DNA from: CAIYRG01 sp964494505
GTDB lineage: Bacteria; Pseudomonadota; Alphaproteobacteria; Micropepsales; Micropepsaceae
DNA length: 64,000 nucleotides
Reading direction: 5' to 3'
Assembly (NCBI GenBank): GCA_964494505.1
Contig: CAZBRO010000002.1
Coordinates: 1 to 64,000 of the forward strand
The notes under the pieces: model-generated
The model's database searches: none
What the model was told of the DNA's origin: nothing
Seen by the model: only the letters and a program-made list of their open reading frames with translations
Made by a program: the position numbers and the translations under genes
In this document: positions 1-8,286 of the stretch, one piece after another
Numbering within the stretch: the stretch's first letter is position 1
How the letters are laid out: every line of letters begins with the position of its first letter

Positions 1-3000
1 GCCCACCATGGTATCCACGCCTGCACCGCCGTCGAGGCAATCGTTGCCGTTGCCGCCGGTGATGACGTTGGGATCGTCATTGCCCGCGCCGCTGAAATCG
101 CCGGTGCCGGTGAAGGTCAGTTCTTCGATATTGGCGGAGAGCGTGTAGGCGTTGGAGGTGGAATCGACAGTGTCCGCGCCTTCGCCCGGGTTCTCAATCG
201 CCTGGTCGGAGGGATTGTCGACGACATAGATATCGTTGCCCGGCCCGCCGATCAAGGAATCGTTGCCTGCGCCGCCATCCAGCGTGTCGTTGCCATCATT
301 GCCGATGAGCGTATCGTCTCCATCATATCCGCCGAGAGAGTCGTCGCCCGCGAGTCCGTCGAAGGTATCGTTGCCCAGCGTTCCCGACAGTGTATCGGGA
401 CCGGCGGTCGCGCTTTCCACGACGTCCGTCACCGTGATTGCCACGGCAAGCGTCGTGTCATGCACACCGTCGCTCGCGTGCACCACGACATCGTAAATGT
501 TGTCGTGGCCGGCGTCGGCGGGAACTTCGAAATTGGGCGATGCAAGGAACCGCATCTCGCCGGTCGCGGAATCGATCGAGAACAGCGAGTTGTCGCCACC
601 GCTCGATAGCGAATACGCGATGGTGTTGTTGGACGGGATGCCGTCATCGTCGTGCGCGTTCGCGTCGTAGACGACCGTCGAGGTCGGCGTGTCTTCGGCG
701 ACGCTCGCCGAATCGCCCGAATCGAACACAGGCGCGTTGTCGTTCAGATCATGGAGCGCGATGGTCAGCACCTTGTCGAAAATGGCGCCATGGGCGTCGG
801 TCACACGCACGGTGATGTTTTGGGAATGCGCGGTCTCGTAATCGAGTAGGCTGCCATCCGCGACGACGATATTCTGGCCACTTAGGCCAAAACGGCCGCC
901 CGCATTGTCGATCAAGGAATAGGACGCCGTATCTCCCAGAGGGGCATCCGCATCCGTATCGGAGAGCGACCCGATGACCGTCCCATTTGCCGCGTTTTCG
1001 TTCACCACCGAAATGGAGAGCGCGATGTCGGTGGGTGTGTCGTTCGGGATATCGGCCGACGAGAACGTGCCGTTGGCAAACTGGAAATTTTCGACGTTGC
1101 TGACCGTATCCGTGCCGTCGGGGGAGCCGGCGCGATTGTCCGCAATCGTGAATGTACCGTTTCCGTCAATGGTGTAATCGGCCCAATTGCCGCTGTAGAC
1201 GGCCGTGTCGCCGCCGCCATTTCCGCCATCGACAGTGTCATTGCCGGCGCCGCCTTGAAGCGTATCGTTCCCATCGCCGCCGGCAATCGTGTCCGCCACC
1301 GAGCTGCCGGTAAGGACATTCGATGAATCGTCGCCGGTCAAATTGACCGCTACAAACGAGCCGCTCGCATCGACATTCTCGAATCCGGTGACAAAGGCTG
1401 TATCGCCCGAGGTCTGATCCGCCGCCGAGGCTAGATTGACCGCCGCACCGCCGTTGACGACCAGAGTGTCGACATCGGCCCCGCCCGTAACGGACCCATC
1501 GAAAGCGTCATAGACGATGCGGTCGTTGCCCGCGCCGCCGTCGATGGTGTCGGCGCCCGCGCCGCCGTCGATTGTGTCGGCACCCGCAAGGCCAGCGATG
1601 AAGTCGCCATAAAGGCCGCCGGTAAGGACATTCGATGAATCGTCGCCGGTCAAATTGACGAGTGCAAAGGATCCGCTCGCGTCGACATTCTCGAACCCGG
1701 TGACGATGGCCGCATCGCCCGAGGTCTGATCCGCCGCCGAGGCCAGATTGATTGTCGCGCTGCTCTTGACGATCAGTGTGTCGATATCCGCCCCGCCCGC
1801 GATCTGCACATCGGCAGCGTCATAGACGATGCGGTCGTTTCCCGCGCCGCCATCGATCAAGTCGTTGCCCGAGCCGCCGTCGATCGAGTCGTCGCCATTC
1901 CCGCCGTAGAGCGTGTCATTGTCGAAGCCAGAGTCGACTATCGTGTCGTCGCCTTCTCCGCCGTCTATCGTGTCGTTGTTACCGCCGCCATCGATCGAGT
2001 CGTTTCCAACGCCGCCATCTATCGTGTCGCTTCCAACGTATCCGTCGATCGAGTCGTTTCCCTCGCCGCCGTCGAGCGTATCGTTGTCAGAGCCGCCGTC
2101 GATCGAGTCGTCGCCATCCCCGCCATCGATCGTGTCACTGTTGCCACCGCCCTCGATCGTGTCGTTCCCTACGCCGCCATCGATTGTGTCGTTTCCATAA
2201 TTGCCGTCGATCGTGTCGTTGCCTATGCCGCCAACTATCGTGTCGTTGCCGGAGTTGCCGTCGATAGAGTCGTCGCCTCCACTGCCGTCGATTGTGTCGT
2301 TGCCGCCACTGCCGGTAAGGCTGTTCGACGAGTCGTCGCCGGTGAGATTGACACCTGCAAACGACCCCGAGCCATCGACGTTCTCGAACCCGGTGACCAC
2401 GGCCAGATCGCTCGAGGACTGATCCGCTGCAGAGGCCAGATTGACTGTCGCGCCGCTGTTCAAGGCCAGCGTGTTCGTTCCCGTCCCGCCGTCGATGAAC
2501 GTCGCGGAAGAGTGGTAAAAAATGCGATCGTCGCCTTCGCCGCCGGCGATCGTATCGGCGCCAGAGCCGCCGTCGATTGTATCGGCGCCGTCGCCGCCAG
2601 AGATTGTGTCGGCCCCCGAACCGCCCGTGAGCGCGTTCGCCCCGGCGTCTCCTGTCAAATGGACCCCGAAAACCGAGCCGGCCGCGTAGATAATTTCGAA
2701 ACCAGTTACAATCGCCGAATCGCCCGAAGTCTGATCGGGCGCGGCCAGATCGATTGTCGCCCCAACATTCACGTACAACGTGTCGATATCGGCTCCGCCC
2801 GCAATGGACGAATCCGAAGCGTCGTAGAAGATAAAGTCGTTCCCCGAACCGCCGTCGATCACGTCGGCGCCGGCGCCGCCGCCGATCGTATCGCCACCAC
2901 CGCCGCCGGCGATCGTGTCCGCTCCCGACCCGCCGTTGAGAACATTCGCCCCCTCGTCGCCGGTCAAATTGACCGCCGCAATCGATGTGCTCGCATCGAC

Positions 3001-3240
3001 CCACTCGAACCCGGTGACATTGGCGGTATCGCCCGAAGTCTGATCCGCCGCGGCCAGATTGATTGCCGCCCCGCTATTGACCGTCAGCGTGTCCGTTCCC
3101 GTCCCGCCCGCGATTGCCACATCGGAGGCGTCGTAGACGATGTGGTCGTTGCCCGCGCCGCCGTCAATCGAGTCCGCGCCGCTTCCCCCGTCGATGGTGT
3201 CGTCGCCGTTTCCGCCGATGAGGAGGTTCGCCCCGGGGGC
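1..3240 (-). CDS. RTX-type calcium-binding repeat protein with cadherin-like domains, partial (runs off left edge)
   Basis: An open minus-strand frame from about 3240 to base 1 encodes a large repetitive, probably exported protein. Reading N to C, five copies of a module with the core VTGFENVDASGS...VNLTGD alternate with GGxGxDxxx calcium-binding nonapeptides; the longest nonapeptide run is at about 2320-1850. Around 960-430 follow two cadherin-like segments, one with the DLNDNAPVF motif and one with LDYETAHSQNITV. More GGxGxD repeats follow to the edge. RTX proteins of this kind are usually secreted by type I systems with an uncleaved C-terminal signal, which would lie outside the window. 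No start codon is assigned, because the frame continues, after a one-base shift near 3235-3242, from the RTX tail of the polyketide synthase frame upstream. Confidence 0.8.
1850..2325 (-). repeat. Tandem RTX nonapeptide array (27-bp DNA periodicity)
   Basis: On the minus strand this stretch encodes an almost uninterrupted series of about 17 nonapeptides of the type GGxGNDTID or GGxGDDSID. At DNA level it appears as imperfect 27-bp tandem repeats built on a gtcgttgcc / ccgtcgatcgt alternation. Each pair of turns would bind calcium in a parallel beta-roll. Codon-level divergence between copies argues against a very recent expansion. Confidence 0.8.
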
Positions 3241-5335
3241 TTCCTGTCAGATTGACCGCTCCACTCGATCCGCTCGCATCAATATTCTCAAAGCCCGTGA
3301 CATCGGCGGTATCGTTCGAGGTCTGATCGGCCGAGGCCAGATTGATTGTCGCCCCGCTGTTGACGATCAGCCTGTCCGTTCCCGGCCCGCCCGCGATGGA
3401 CACATCGGAGGCGTCATAGACGATGCGATCGTTTCCCGAGCCACCATCGATCGCATCGGCGCCGCTTGCCCCGTCGATGGTGTCGGCGCCGTCTCCGCCC
3501 GTGAGGAGGTTCGCCCCGGCGTCTCCTATCAGATTGACCCCGGAACTCGATCCGCTCGCATCGATGTTCTCGAAGCCGGTGACATTGGCTGCGTCACAGC
3601 GTTGCAGAACGCGCCGAAATACCGGCTGCGTCTCGAACAGTTCGCGCCCCATGCCGGGATATTGCGACCCCTGACCGGTGAACAGCATCGCGATGCGGGG
3701 GCGGTCCGCTTGGACGCGTTCGGGTTTAGCCTCGCGCAGACCCTGTCGCAATTCCTCGCGTGAAGAGGCGACGACGGCGATACGATGATCGAAATGGTTT
3801 CGCCCCGTATTCGCGGAGAAGCAGAGATCCGCGATGCCGATTTCTTCGGGAAGCGATTCATAACGCGCGAGCAGCTTTTCGAGCGACTCAGGCGTCTTCG
3901 CGGACGCCGTGAAGATATGAAGCGGGCGCTCTGCGGCTTCGAGCCGGGTGGGCGCTACGGCCGCCGGCGGCGCTTCAACGATCACATGTGCGTTCGTGCC
4001 GCCAAAGCCGAACGAACTCACGCCGGCAATTCTCGGTCCATCCGGCCACGGCGTCGGCGTCGTGACCACCTTGACCGGTAGCTTGTCCCAATCGAGATGC
4101 GGGTTGAGTTTCCGCACATGCAGGCTCGCGGGGATTTGGCCATGGCCCATCGCCAGGATAACCTTGATCAGGCCGCAAACGCCCGCCGCCCATTCGAGAT
4201 GCCCGACATTCGATTTGACAGAGCCGATCAACAAGGGGTCGGAGCGGGCGGCATGGACATTACCCAACGCTCCGACCTCAATCGGATCGCCGACGGCGGT
4301 CCCCGTTCCATGAGCCTCTACATAGTGAAGGTCGGCTGGCTGAAGGCCGGCGTTCCTGAGCGCCTGTTTGAGAAGCTCCTCTTGCGCGGGGCCGCTTGGG
4401 ACGGTCAATCCGCTGGAGCGTCCATTATGGTTGACCGCGCTGCCGCGAATGAGCGCATGGATCTGATCATGGTCGGAGATCGCGTCCGACAGACGCTTCA
4501 ACACGAGAACGCCACAGCCTTCGCCCCGCACATAACCATTGGCCGAAGCGTCGAAGGTCTTGCACCGGCCATCCGGAGACAACATGCGCGCCTTGCTGAG
4601 CGTGATCAGGGAATCGGGGGACATCATCAGATTGACCCCGCCCGCCAAGCAGACGTCGCTTTCGCCCTCGCGCAGGCTTGTGACGGCGAGATGCACCGCT
4701 GCGAGCGAAGATGAACACGCCGTGTCGACCGCGAGCGACGGTCCCCTGACACCGAGAAAGTAAGAAAGCCGTCCCGCTGCGACCGAGTGCGAGGACCCGG
4801 TGCCATTGAAGGGATCGATCGACCCGACACCCTGCTTGACCGACAGCTCACTGTAGTCCGAGGCGCCGACGCCCACGAACACGCCGACCCGCCGGTTCGA
4901 CAAGCGCTCCGGCGCGGCGCCAGCGTTTTCAAGGGCTTGCCAAGCGACTTCCAGCAGGAGCCTCTGTTGCGGGTCCATGTTTGAAGCTTCGCGCGGCGCA
5001 ATGCCGAAGAAGGACGGACTGAACCTTTCGATGTCGCTGATGAATCCGCCCCAGCGCGAATACATCTTGCCAGGCGTTTCAGGATCCGGATCGAAATACG
5101 CGTCGACGTCCCACCTTTCCTTTGGCACTTCGGTGATGGCGTCGCGACCTTCGGCGAGCAGATTCCAGAACTCCGCTGTATTCTCCGCCCCCGGAAACCG
5201 GCACGCCATGCCTACGACCGCGATTGGCTCCGCCCGGTCGCGCTCGAGGCCGGCGACCTTGGCGCGCAGATGCCGGATCTCCCGCAAGGCGGAGCGTAGG
5301 AGCGCGGATTGGTCGACGGCTTCATTCATGGTCAC
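3164..5335 (-). CDS. Type I polyketide synthase: KS domain plus start of AT, fused in frame to RTX repeats
   Basis: Residues 1-30 form a docking-like helix and residues 36-460 a complete ketosynthase, with active-site Cys207 in DTACSSS, His342 in EAHGTGT and His379 in KSNVGHL. An acyltransferase starts at about 545 (FTGQGSQYPGMG), but PKS homology stops at about residue 583, before the AT catalytic GHSxG serine. From there the same frame encodes two RTX modules (VTGFENIDASGS), then garbled sequence after a one-base shift near 3235-3242. The GTG start at 5335 overlaps the stop of the ligase gene upstream (GTGA), so the two are translationally coupled; ATG 5329 is an alternative start. KS could still condense, but AT, reductive domains, ACP and release domain are missing. 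This may be a natural truncation/fusion or an assembly chimera. Confidence 0.85.
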   Translation of the reverse strand: MTMNEAVDQSALLRSALREIRHLRAKVAGLERDRAEPIAVVGMACRFPGAENTAEFWNLLAEGRDAITEVPKERWDVDAYFDPDPETPGKMYSRWGGFISDIERFSPSFFGIAPREASNMDPQQRLLLEVAWQALENAGAAPERLSNRRVGVFVGVGASDYSELSVKQGVGSIDPFNGTGSSHSVAAGRLSYFLGVRGPSLAVDTACSSSLAAVHLAVTSLREGESDVCLAGGVNLMMSPDSLITLSKARMLSPDGRCKTFDASANGYVRGEGCGVLVLKRLSDAISDHDQIHALIRGSAVNHNGRSSGLTVPSGPAQEELLKQALRNAGLQPADLHYVEAHGTGTAVGDPIEVGALGNVHAARSDPLLIGSVKSNVGHLEWAAGVCGLIKVILAMGHGQIPASLHVRKLNPHLDWDKLPVKVVTTPTPWPDGPRIAGVSSFGFGGTNAHVIVEAPPAAVAPTRLEAAERPLHIFTASAKTPESLEKLLARYESLPEEIGIADLCFSANTGRNHFDHRIAVVASSREELRQGLREAKPERVQADRPRIAMLFTGQGSQYPGMGRELFETQPVFRRVLQRCDAANVTGFENIDASGSSSGVNLIGDAGANLLTGGDGADTIDGASGADAIDGGSGNDRIVYDASDVSIAGGPGTDRLIVNSGATINLASADQTSNDTADVTGFENIDASGSSGAVNLTGSPRGEPPHRRKRRRHHRRGKRRGLD
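3235..3242 (-). other. Probable one-base frameshift in the RTX coding sequence
   Basis: Here the + strand reads ccccgggggcttcc, while two paralogous module copies at about 3516 and 2639 read ccccggcgtctcc: one extra base next to a G run. Upstream (minus sense) the RTX frame is that of the PKS; downstream the RTX coding continues in another frame to base 1. A homopolymer sequencing error or a real inactivating mutation would look the same. Confidence 0.7.
3587..3595 (-). other. PKS/RTX fusion junction
   Basis: On the minus strand, PKS acyltransferase sequence ending ...LQRCDAA passes directly into RTX module sequence NVTGFENIDASG. The join falls on a 9-base stretch, GACGCAGCC, which resembles GATGCGGCC or GATACAGCC at the same place in the neighbouring RTX modules (for example around 1710-1720). 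The fusion keeps the reading frame. The pattern fits microhomology-mediated illegitimate recombination, or a misassembly. Confidence 0.75.
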
Positions 5336-7182
5336 GCCTTCTCTCGTCGCGAAGGTCCGGCAAGTTCGCGCGTCAGCATCGCCGCGACCTCCTCATCGCT
5401 TAAGGAGTCGATTTCGTCGGGCTCCGTCCGGGCCGGTTGCGGCTTTCGTCCCTCGATTGCTTCGGCCAGAAACGCCGCGTAGGCCTCAATCGAGGTGTAG
5501 TTCCAGAGCGTCGTAATCGAGAGCGCCACGCCCGACATTTTCGACAGGCGCTCCTGAAGCTCGACCGCGCGCAGCGAGTCGAAGCCAAGGCTCTGGAACG
5601 GCGCGTCGAGCGGCACGTCGGCGACGGGGCAGCGCAGGATCGTAGCCACCTGTTCCTGAATGCGTTGCGCCAGCCAATCGATCCGGCGCGGGCGCGGCAT
5701 GTTCGGCAATTCCCGCACCGAAGGGACGTCGGCAAGCCACGCCGTCACATCTGTTAACTCACTGCGCAGCAGCTTGCCGATTGGGCTGCGCGGCAGCATC
5801 TCACGAAACTCCACAAAGCGGGGCACCTTGAAGGCGGCAAGATGGCTGCGGCAGTGCTCGAGAACATCACGCTCGCGGCAGCCGTCACGCGCAGCGACCA
5901 CAGCCTTGATGACGCCACCGAGATTGGGGACTTCGAGCCCGATTGCGGCGGCTTCACGCACCATCGGATGGTTGTTGAGCACTTCCTCCACCTCGGCGAG
6001 ATCAACCTTGTATCCGCCGACATCGACGAAAGATTGTTTGCGTCCCGACAGGATCAAATGGCCGCGCGCGTCGAACCGGCCGAGATCGCCCGTGTTGTAG
6101 AACCCGTCGCGAAAAACCGCCGCGTTGAGCTCCGGCCGGTTCTCATATCCGCCCGGCGGGATTGTAGGGCTCTTGACCCAGATTTCCCCACCTTCACCAC
6201 GCAATTCGACGGTGACGTACTGGAGCGACGTTCCGAGAGACCCGAAGCGCACGTCTTCCGCGGCGCCGCAATCCATGGCGATCGACCCCGCCTCTGTGGA
6301 CCCGTAGAGCGAACGGATCGGATGACCGCTACGCCGCAGGAAACGGTCAAAGGTGCGTTGCCGCAACACGTCCCCGGAAGACAGGCACCACCTGACATCA
6401 CGAAATGCGCCCGCGACGTCGGCATGGGACGACGCCAGTACGTCATATTGGAAAGGCACGCCCGGGTAGACATGCACCTGCTCCATTCGCAGCAGTTCAA
6501 GGGTCGCCTCATGACGCGCCGCGAAGGGCGAATTGACATCAGATTCGAACACCAGCGTCGCGCCGAGATAGGCCGCGTCGAGCAGACAATTGCCCAGGCC
6601 GTAGGAATGATGCAGCGGTATCGAACATAAAATCCCGTCCTCGGCGCTCATGCCCGTCGCGCCGACGAAGTTCCGCGCCTCATAGAACAAATTTCTTTGC
6701 GTGCAGCACAGACGCTTGAAGGAGTCGGTCGAGCCGGACGTATAAAGACAAAACGCCGGCCCTTCGAACTCTTCATCGCACGTCGATGCCGCGCCGGCTT
6801 CAATACCCTCTTGCGCGATCAGTATATGCGGGTCCGGCACGATGTCACGGCAAAGCGGGGCGCGCGCAAGGTCGGTCAGGAACAATCGCGCCGGCCTGTC
6901 GGAGAGAATGCGCCGCGATTCTTCCGCGGTCGACGCTGGATCGACAGGCAACATGATCGCGCGCACTTGTGCCAAAGCGAACAGGGCTATCACGAATTCG
7001 GGTCCGTTCGGGAGCCAGACGGCTACGGTGTCCCCCTGTCTCACGCCGCAATCCTTCACGGCGCCTGCGAGACGCGCCGCCCGGATCTCCAAATCTCGGT
7101 AGTCGATACGGCGGTCACCCTGAACAAGGGCCGTTTTTGCCGGATTTCGGGCAACGGACTGGCGCAGCATTCCGGTCAGCAT
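5332..7182 (-). CDS. Acyl-/aryl-AMP ligase fused to a C-terminal acyl carrier domain (PKS loading protein)
   Basis: 616 residues. An ANL-superfamily adenylation domain spans about 1-480: P-loop-like YTSGSTDSFKR (about 150), A5-like YGSTEAG, A7-like NTGDLG, the hinge GRKQSFVDVGGYK and the C-terminal lysine motif PRSPIGK. A phosphopantetheine carrier domain follows, with LGFDSLRAVEL (attachment Ser536). It should adenylate a carboxylic acid and load it onto its own carrier arm for the KS encoded next. The P-loop is unusual, with D-S where most members have G-x-P, though the lysine is kept. The gene ends in a GTGA overlap with the PKS gene. The start is ATG 7182, divergent from the SDR gene. Substrate cannot be read from sequence; an unsaturated acid from the nearby ammonia-lyase is the contextual guess. 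Confidence 0.88.
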   Translation of the reverse strand: MLTGMLRQSVARNPAKTALVQGDRRIDYRDLEIRAARLAGAVKDCGVRQGDTVAVWLPNGPEFVIALFALAQVRAIMLPVDPASTAEESRRILSDRPARLFLTDLARAPLCRDIVPDPHILIAQEGIEAGAASTCDEEFEGPAFCLYTSGSTDSFKRLCCTQRNLFYEARNFVGATGMSAEDGILCSIPLHHSYGLGNCLLDAAYLGATLVFESDVNSPFAARHEATLELLRMEQVHVYPGVPFQYDVLASSHADVAGAFRDVRWCLSSGDVLRQRTFDRFLRRSGHPIRSLYGSTEAGSIAMDCGAAEDVRFGSLGTSLQYVTVELRGEGGEIWVKSPTIPPGGYENRPELNAAVFRDGFYNTGDLGRFDARGHLILSGRKQSFVDVGGYKVDLAEVEEVLNNHPMVREAAAIGLEVPNLGGVIKAVVAARDGCRERDVLEHCRSHLAAFKVPRFVEFREMLPRSPIGKLLRSELTDVTAWLADVPSVRELPNMPRPRRIDWLAQRIQEQVATILRCPVADVPLDAPFQSLGFDSLRAVELQERLSKMSGVALSITTLWNYTSIEAYAAFLAEAIEGRKPQPARTEPDEIDSLSDEEVAAMLTRELAGPSRREKA

Positions 7183-7279
7183 CGCGCGTCTCGTGCCGCC
7201 GCTGGGTTCCGCCGATTCCGCGATTGGAATGCGAGCGCATCGAAATGCTTTTGCGCCAGCGCCGACGCTGCACTAACGT

Positions 7280-7293
7280 GAAATCGTGATTTC
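7280..7293. promoter_or_regulatory. Candidate operator: perfect inverted repeat between divergent genes
   Basis: GAAATC-GT-GATTTC is a perfect 6-bp inverted repeat with a 2-base spacer. It sits in the region of about 150 bp between the divergently transcribed ligase-ACP gene (minus) and the SDR gene (plus). The position suits a regulator controlling both promoters. No regulator gene is visible nearby, and short palindromes also arise by chance. Confidence 0.35.
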
Positions 7294-7340
7294 TCTTTGT
7301 AGGCTGGCCACGGCGCGGCCCAATCTTGAGTGAGGTTTGC

Positions 7341-8207
7341 TTGGCAAAGACGATTCTCATCACGGGTTGCAGCACCGGCCTTGGCTTCGCAGCCGCACAG
7401 ACTTTTGCCGAGCGCGGTTACCGTGTCATCGCGACGGTGCGCAAGGATGACGACGCCAAACGGTTGGAGGCATTGGGCAACAACCGGATTCACACGGCGA
7501 TCTGCGACGTCACGATCAAGGAGCATGTGGCCGCGCTGCCCGATCTTGTCAGGAAGATAAGCGAAGACGGAAATCTCGACGGCCTTATCAACAATGCCGG
7601 CCACATGTTGGAGCCGGGTCCCGTCGAATTTCAGAAGCTCGAAAACATCCGCGCCCAGTTCGACGTCAATGTGTTCGGCATGATGGCGGTCACCATCGCC
7701 CTGCTGCCTCTGCTCGGGACGGCGGACCCGGCCCGCCTGCATCCCGGGCGCATCATCAACATGAGCTCTATCGAGGGGAAGGTCGCAAGTCCGTTCATCT
7801 CCGCCTATGCGGCCACCAAACACGCAATCGAGGGATTCTCCGCCAGCCTGCGACGGGAACTCCGTCTGTTCGGCATCAAGGTGATCATTGTGGGACCTGG
7901 CGGCATAAAGACGGAGATGTGGCGCAAGAACACTTTTCCGGTTGGCCCTCTCGTCGGAACGGCCTACGAGGAATCGTTCCGCAAGCTGAACCGGATATTG
8001 AAGCAAATGGAGACGGACTCCGCCACTGCCGAGGAAGTCGCCCGGTTTCTTGTGCGCGTCTTTGAGGCGCCGAAGCCGCGGGCCCGATATGCGCATTCGC
8101 GCGCGTTGATGGATGGGCCCTGGACGATGCTGATACCGGCCCTGTGGTACGACGCGATGCTCGGCATGATGTTCGGGCTCAAGCCGCGACAAGCACGCCA
8201 AGTCTAA
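7341..8207 (+). CDS. Short-chain dehydrogenase/reductase (SDR)
   Basis: A classical SDR of about 288 residues. Near the N-terminus is the Rossmann motif TGCSTGLG, then NNAG, and the catalytic Ser...Tyr-x-x-x-Lys set in NMSSIEGK and SAYAATK. It should oxidise or reduce a hydroxyl/carbonyl with NAD(P)(H). The TTG at 7341 is preferred because GTGAGG lies just upstream and the product then begins MAKTILITG; TTG 7326 is the alternative. It is the only plus-strand gene in the surrounding metabolite locus, divergent from the ligase-ACP gene and convergent with the ammonia-lyase gene. A tailoring or keto-reducing role in that pathway is inferred from position only. Confidence 0.88.
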   Translation: MAKTILITGCSTGLGFAAAQTFAERGYRVIATVRKDDDAKRLEALGNNRIHTAICDVTIKEHVAALPDLVRKISEDGNLDGLINNAGHMLEPGPVEFQKLENIRAQFDVNVFGMMAVTIALLPLLGTADPARLHPGRIINMSSIEGKVASPFISAYAATKHAIEGFSASLRRELRLFGIKVIIVGPGGIKTEMWRKNTFPVGPLVGTAYEESFRKLNRILKQMETDSATAEEVARFLVRVFEAPKPRARYAHSRALMDGPWTMLIPALWYDAMLGMMFGLKPRQARQV

Positions 8208-8286
8208 GCCCGCTTTTTCAGATTCAACGGCCCACATCCGACTGGCTATTCTTGTATCAAAGAGAATGGAAGACGTCGGCATGGGT

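Noticed and set aside
1850..2325. CRISPR-like periodicity of 27-base repeats
   Set aside because: Repeats are contiguous, have no unique spacers and encode RTX nonapeptides in frame.
2512..3763. Plus-strand open frames across the RTX region
   Set aside because: Their repeating compositions are the antisense of RTX nonapeptides; no start site or family signature.
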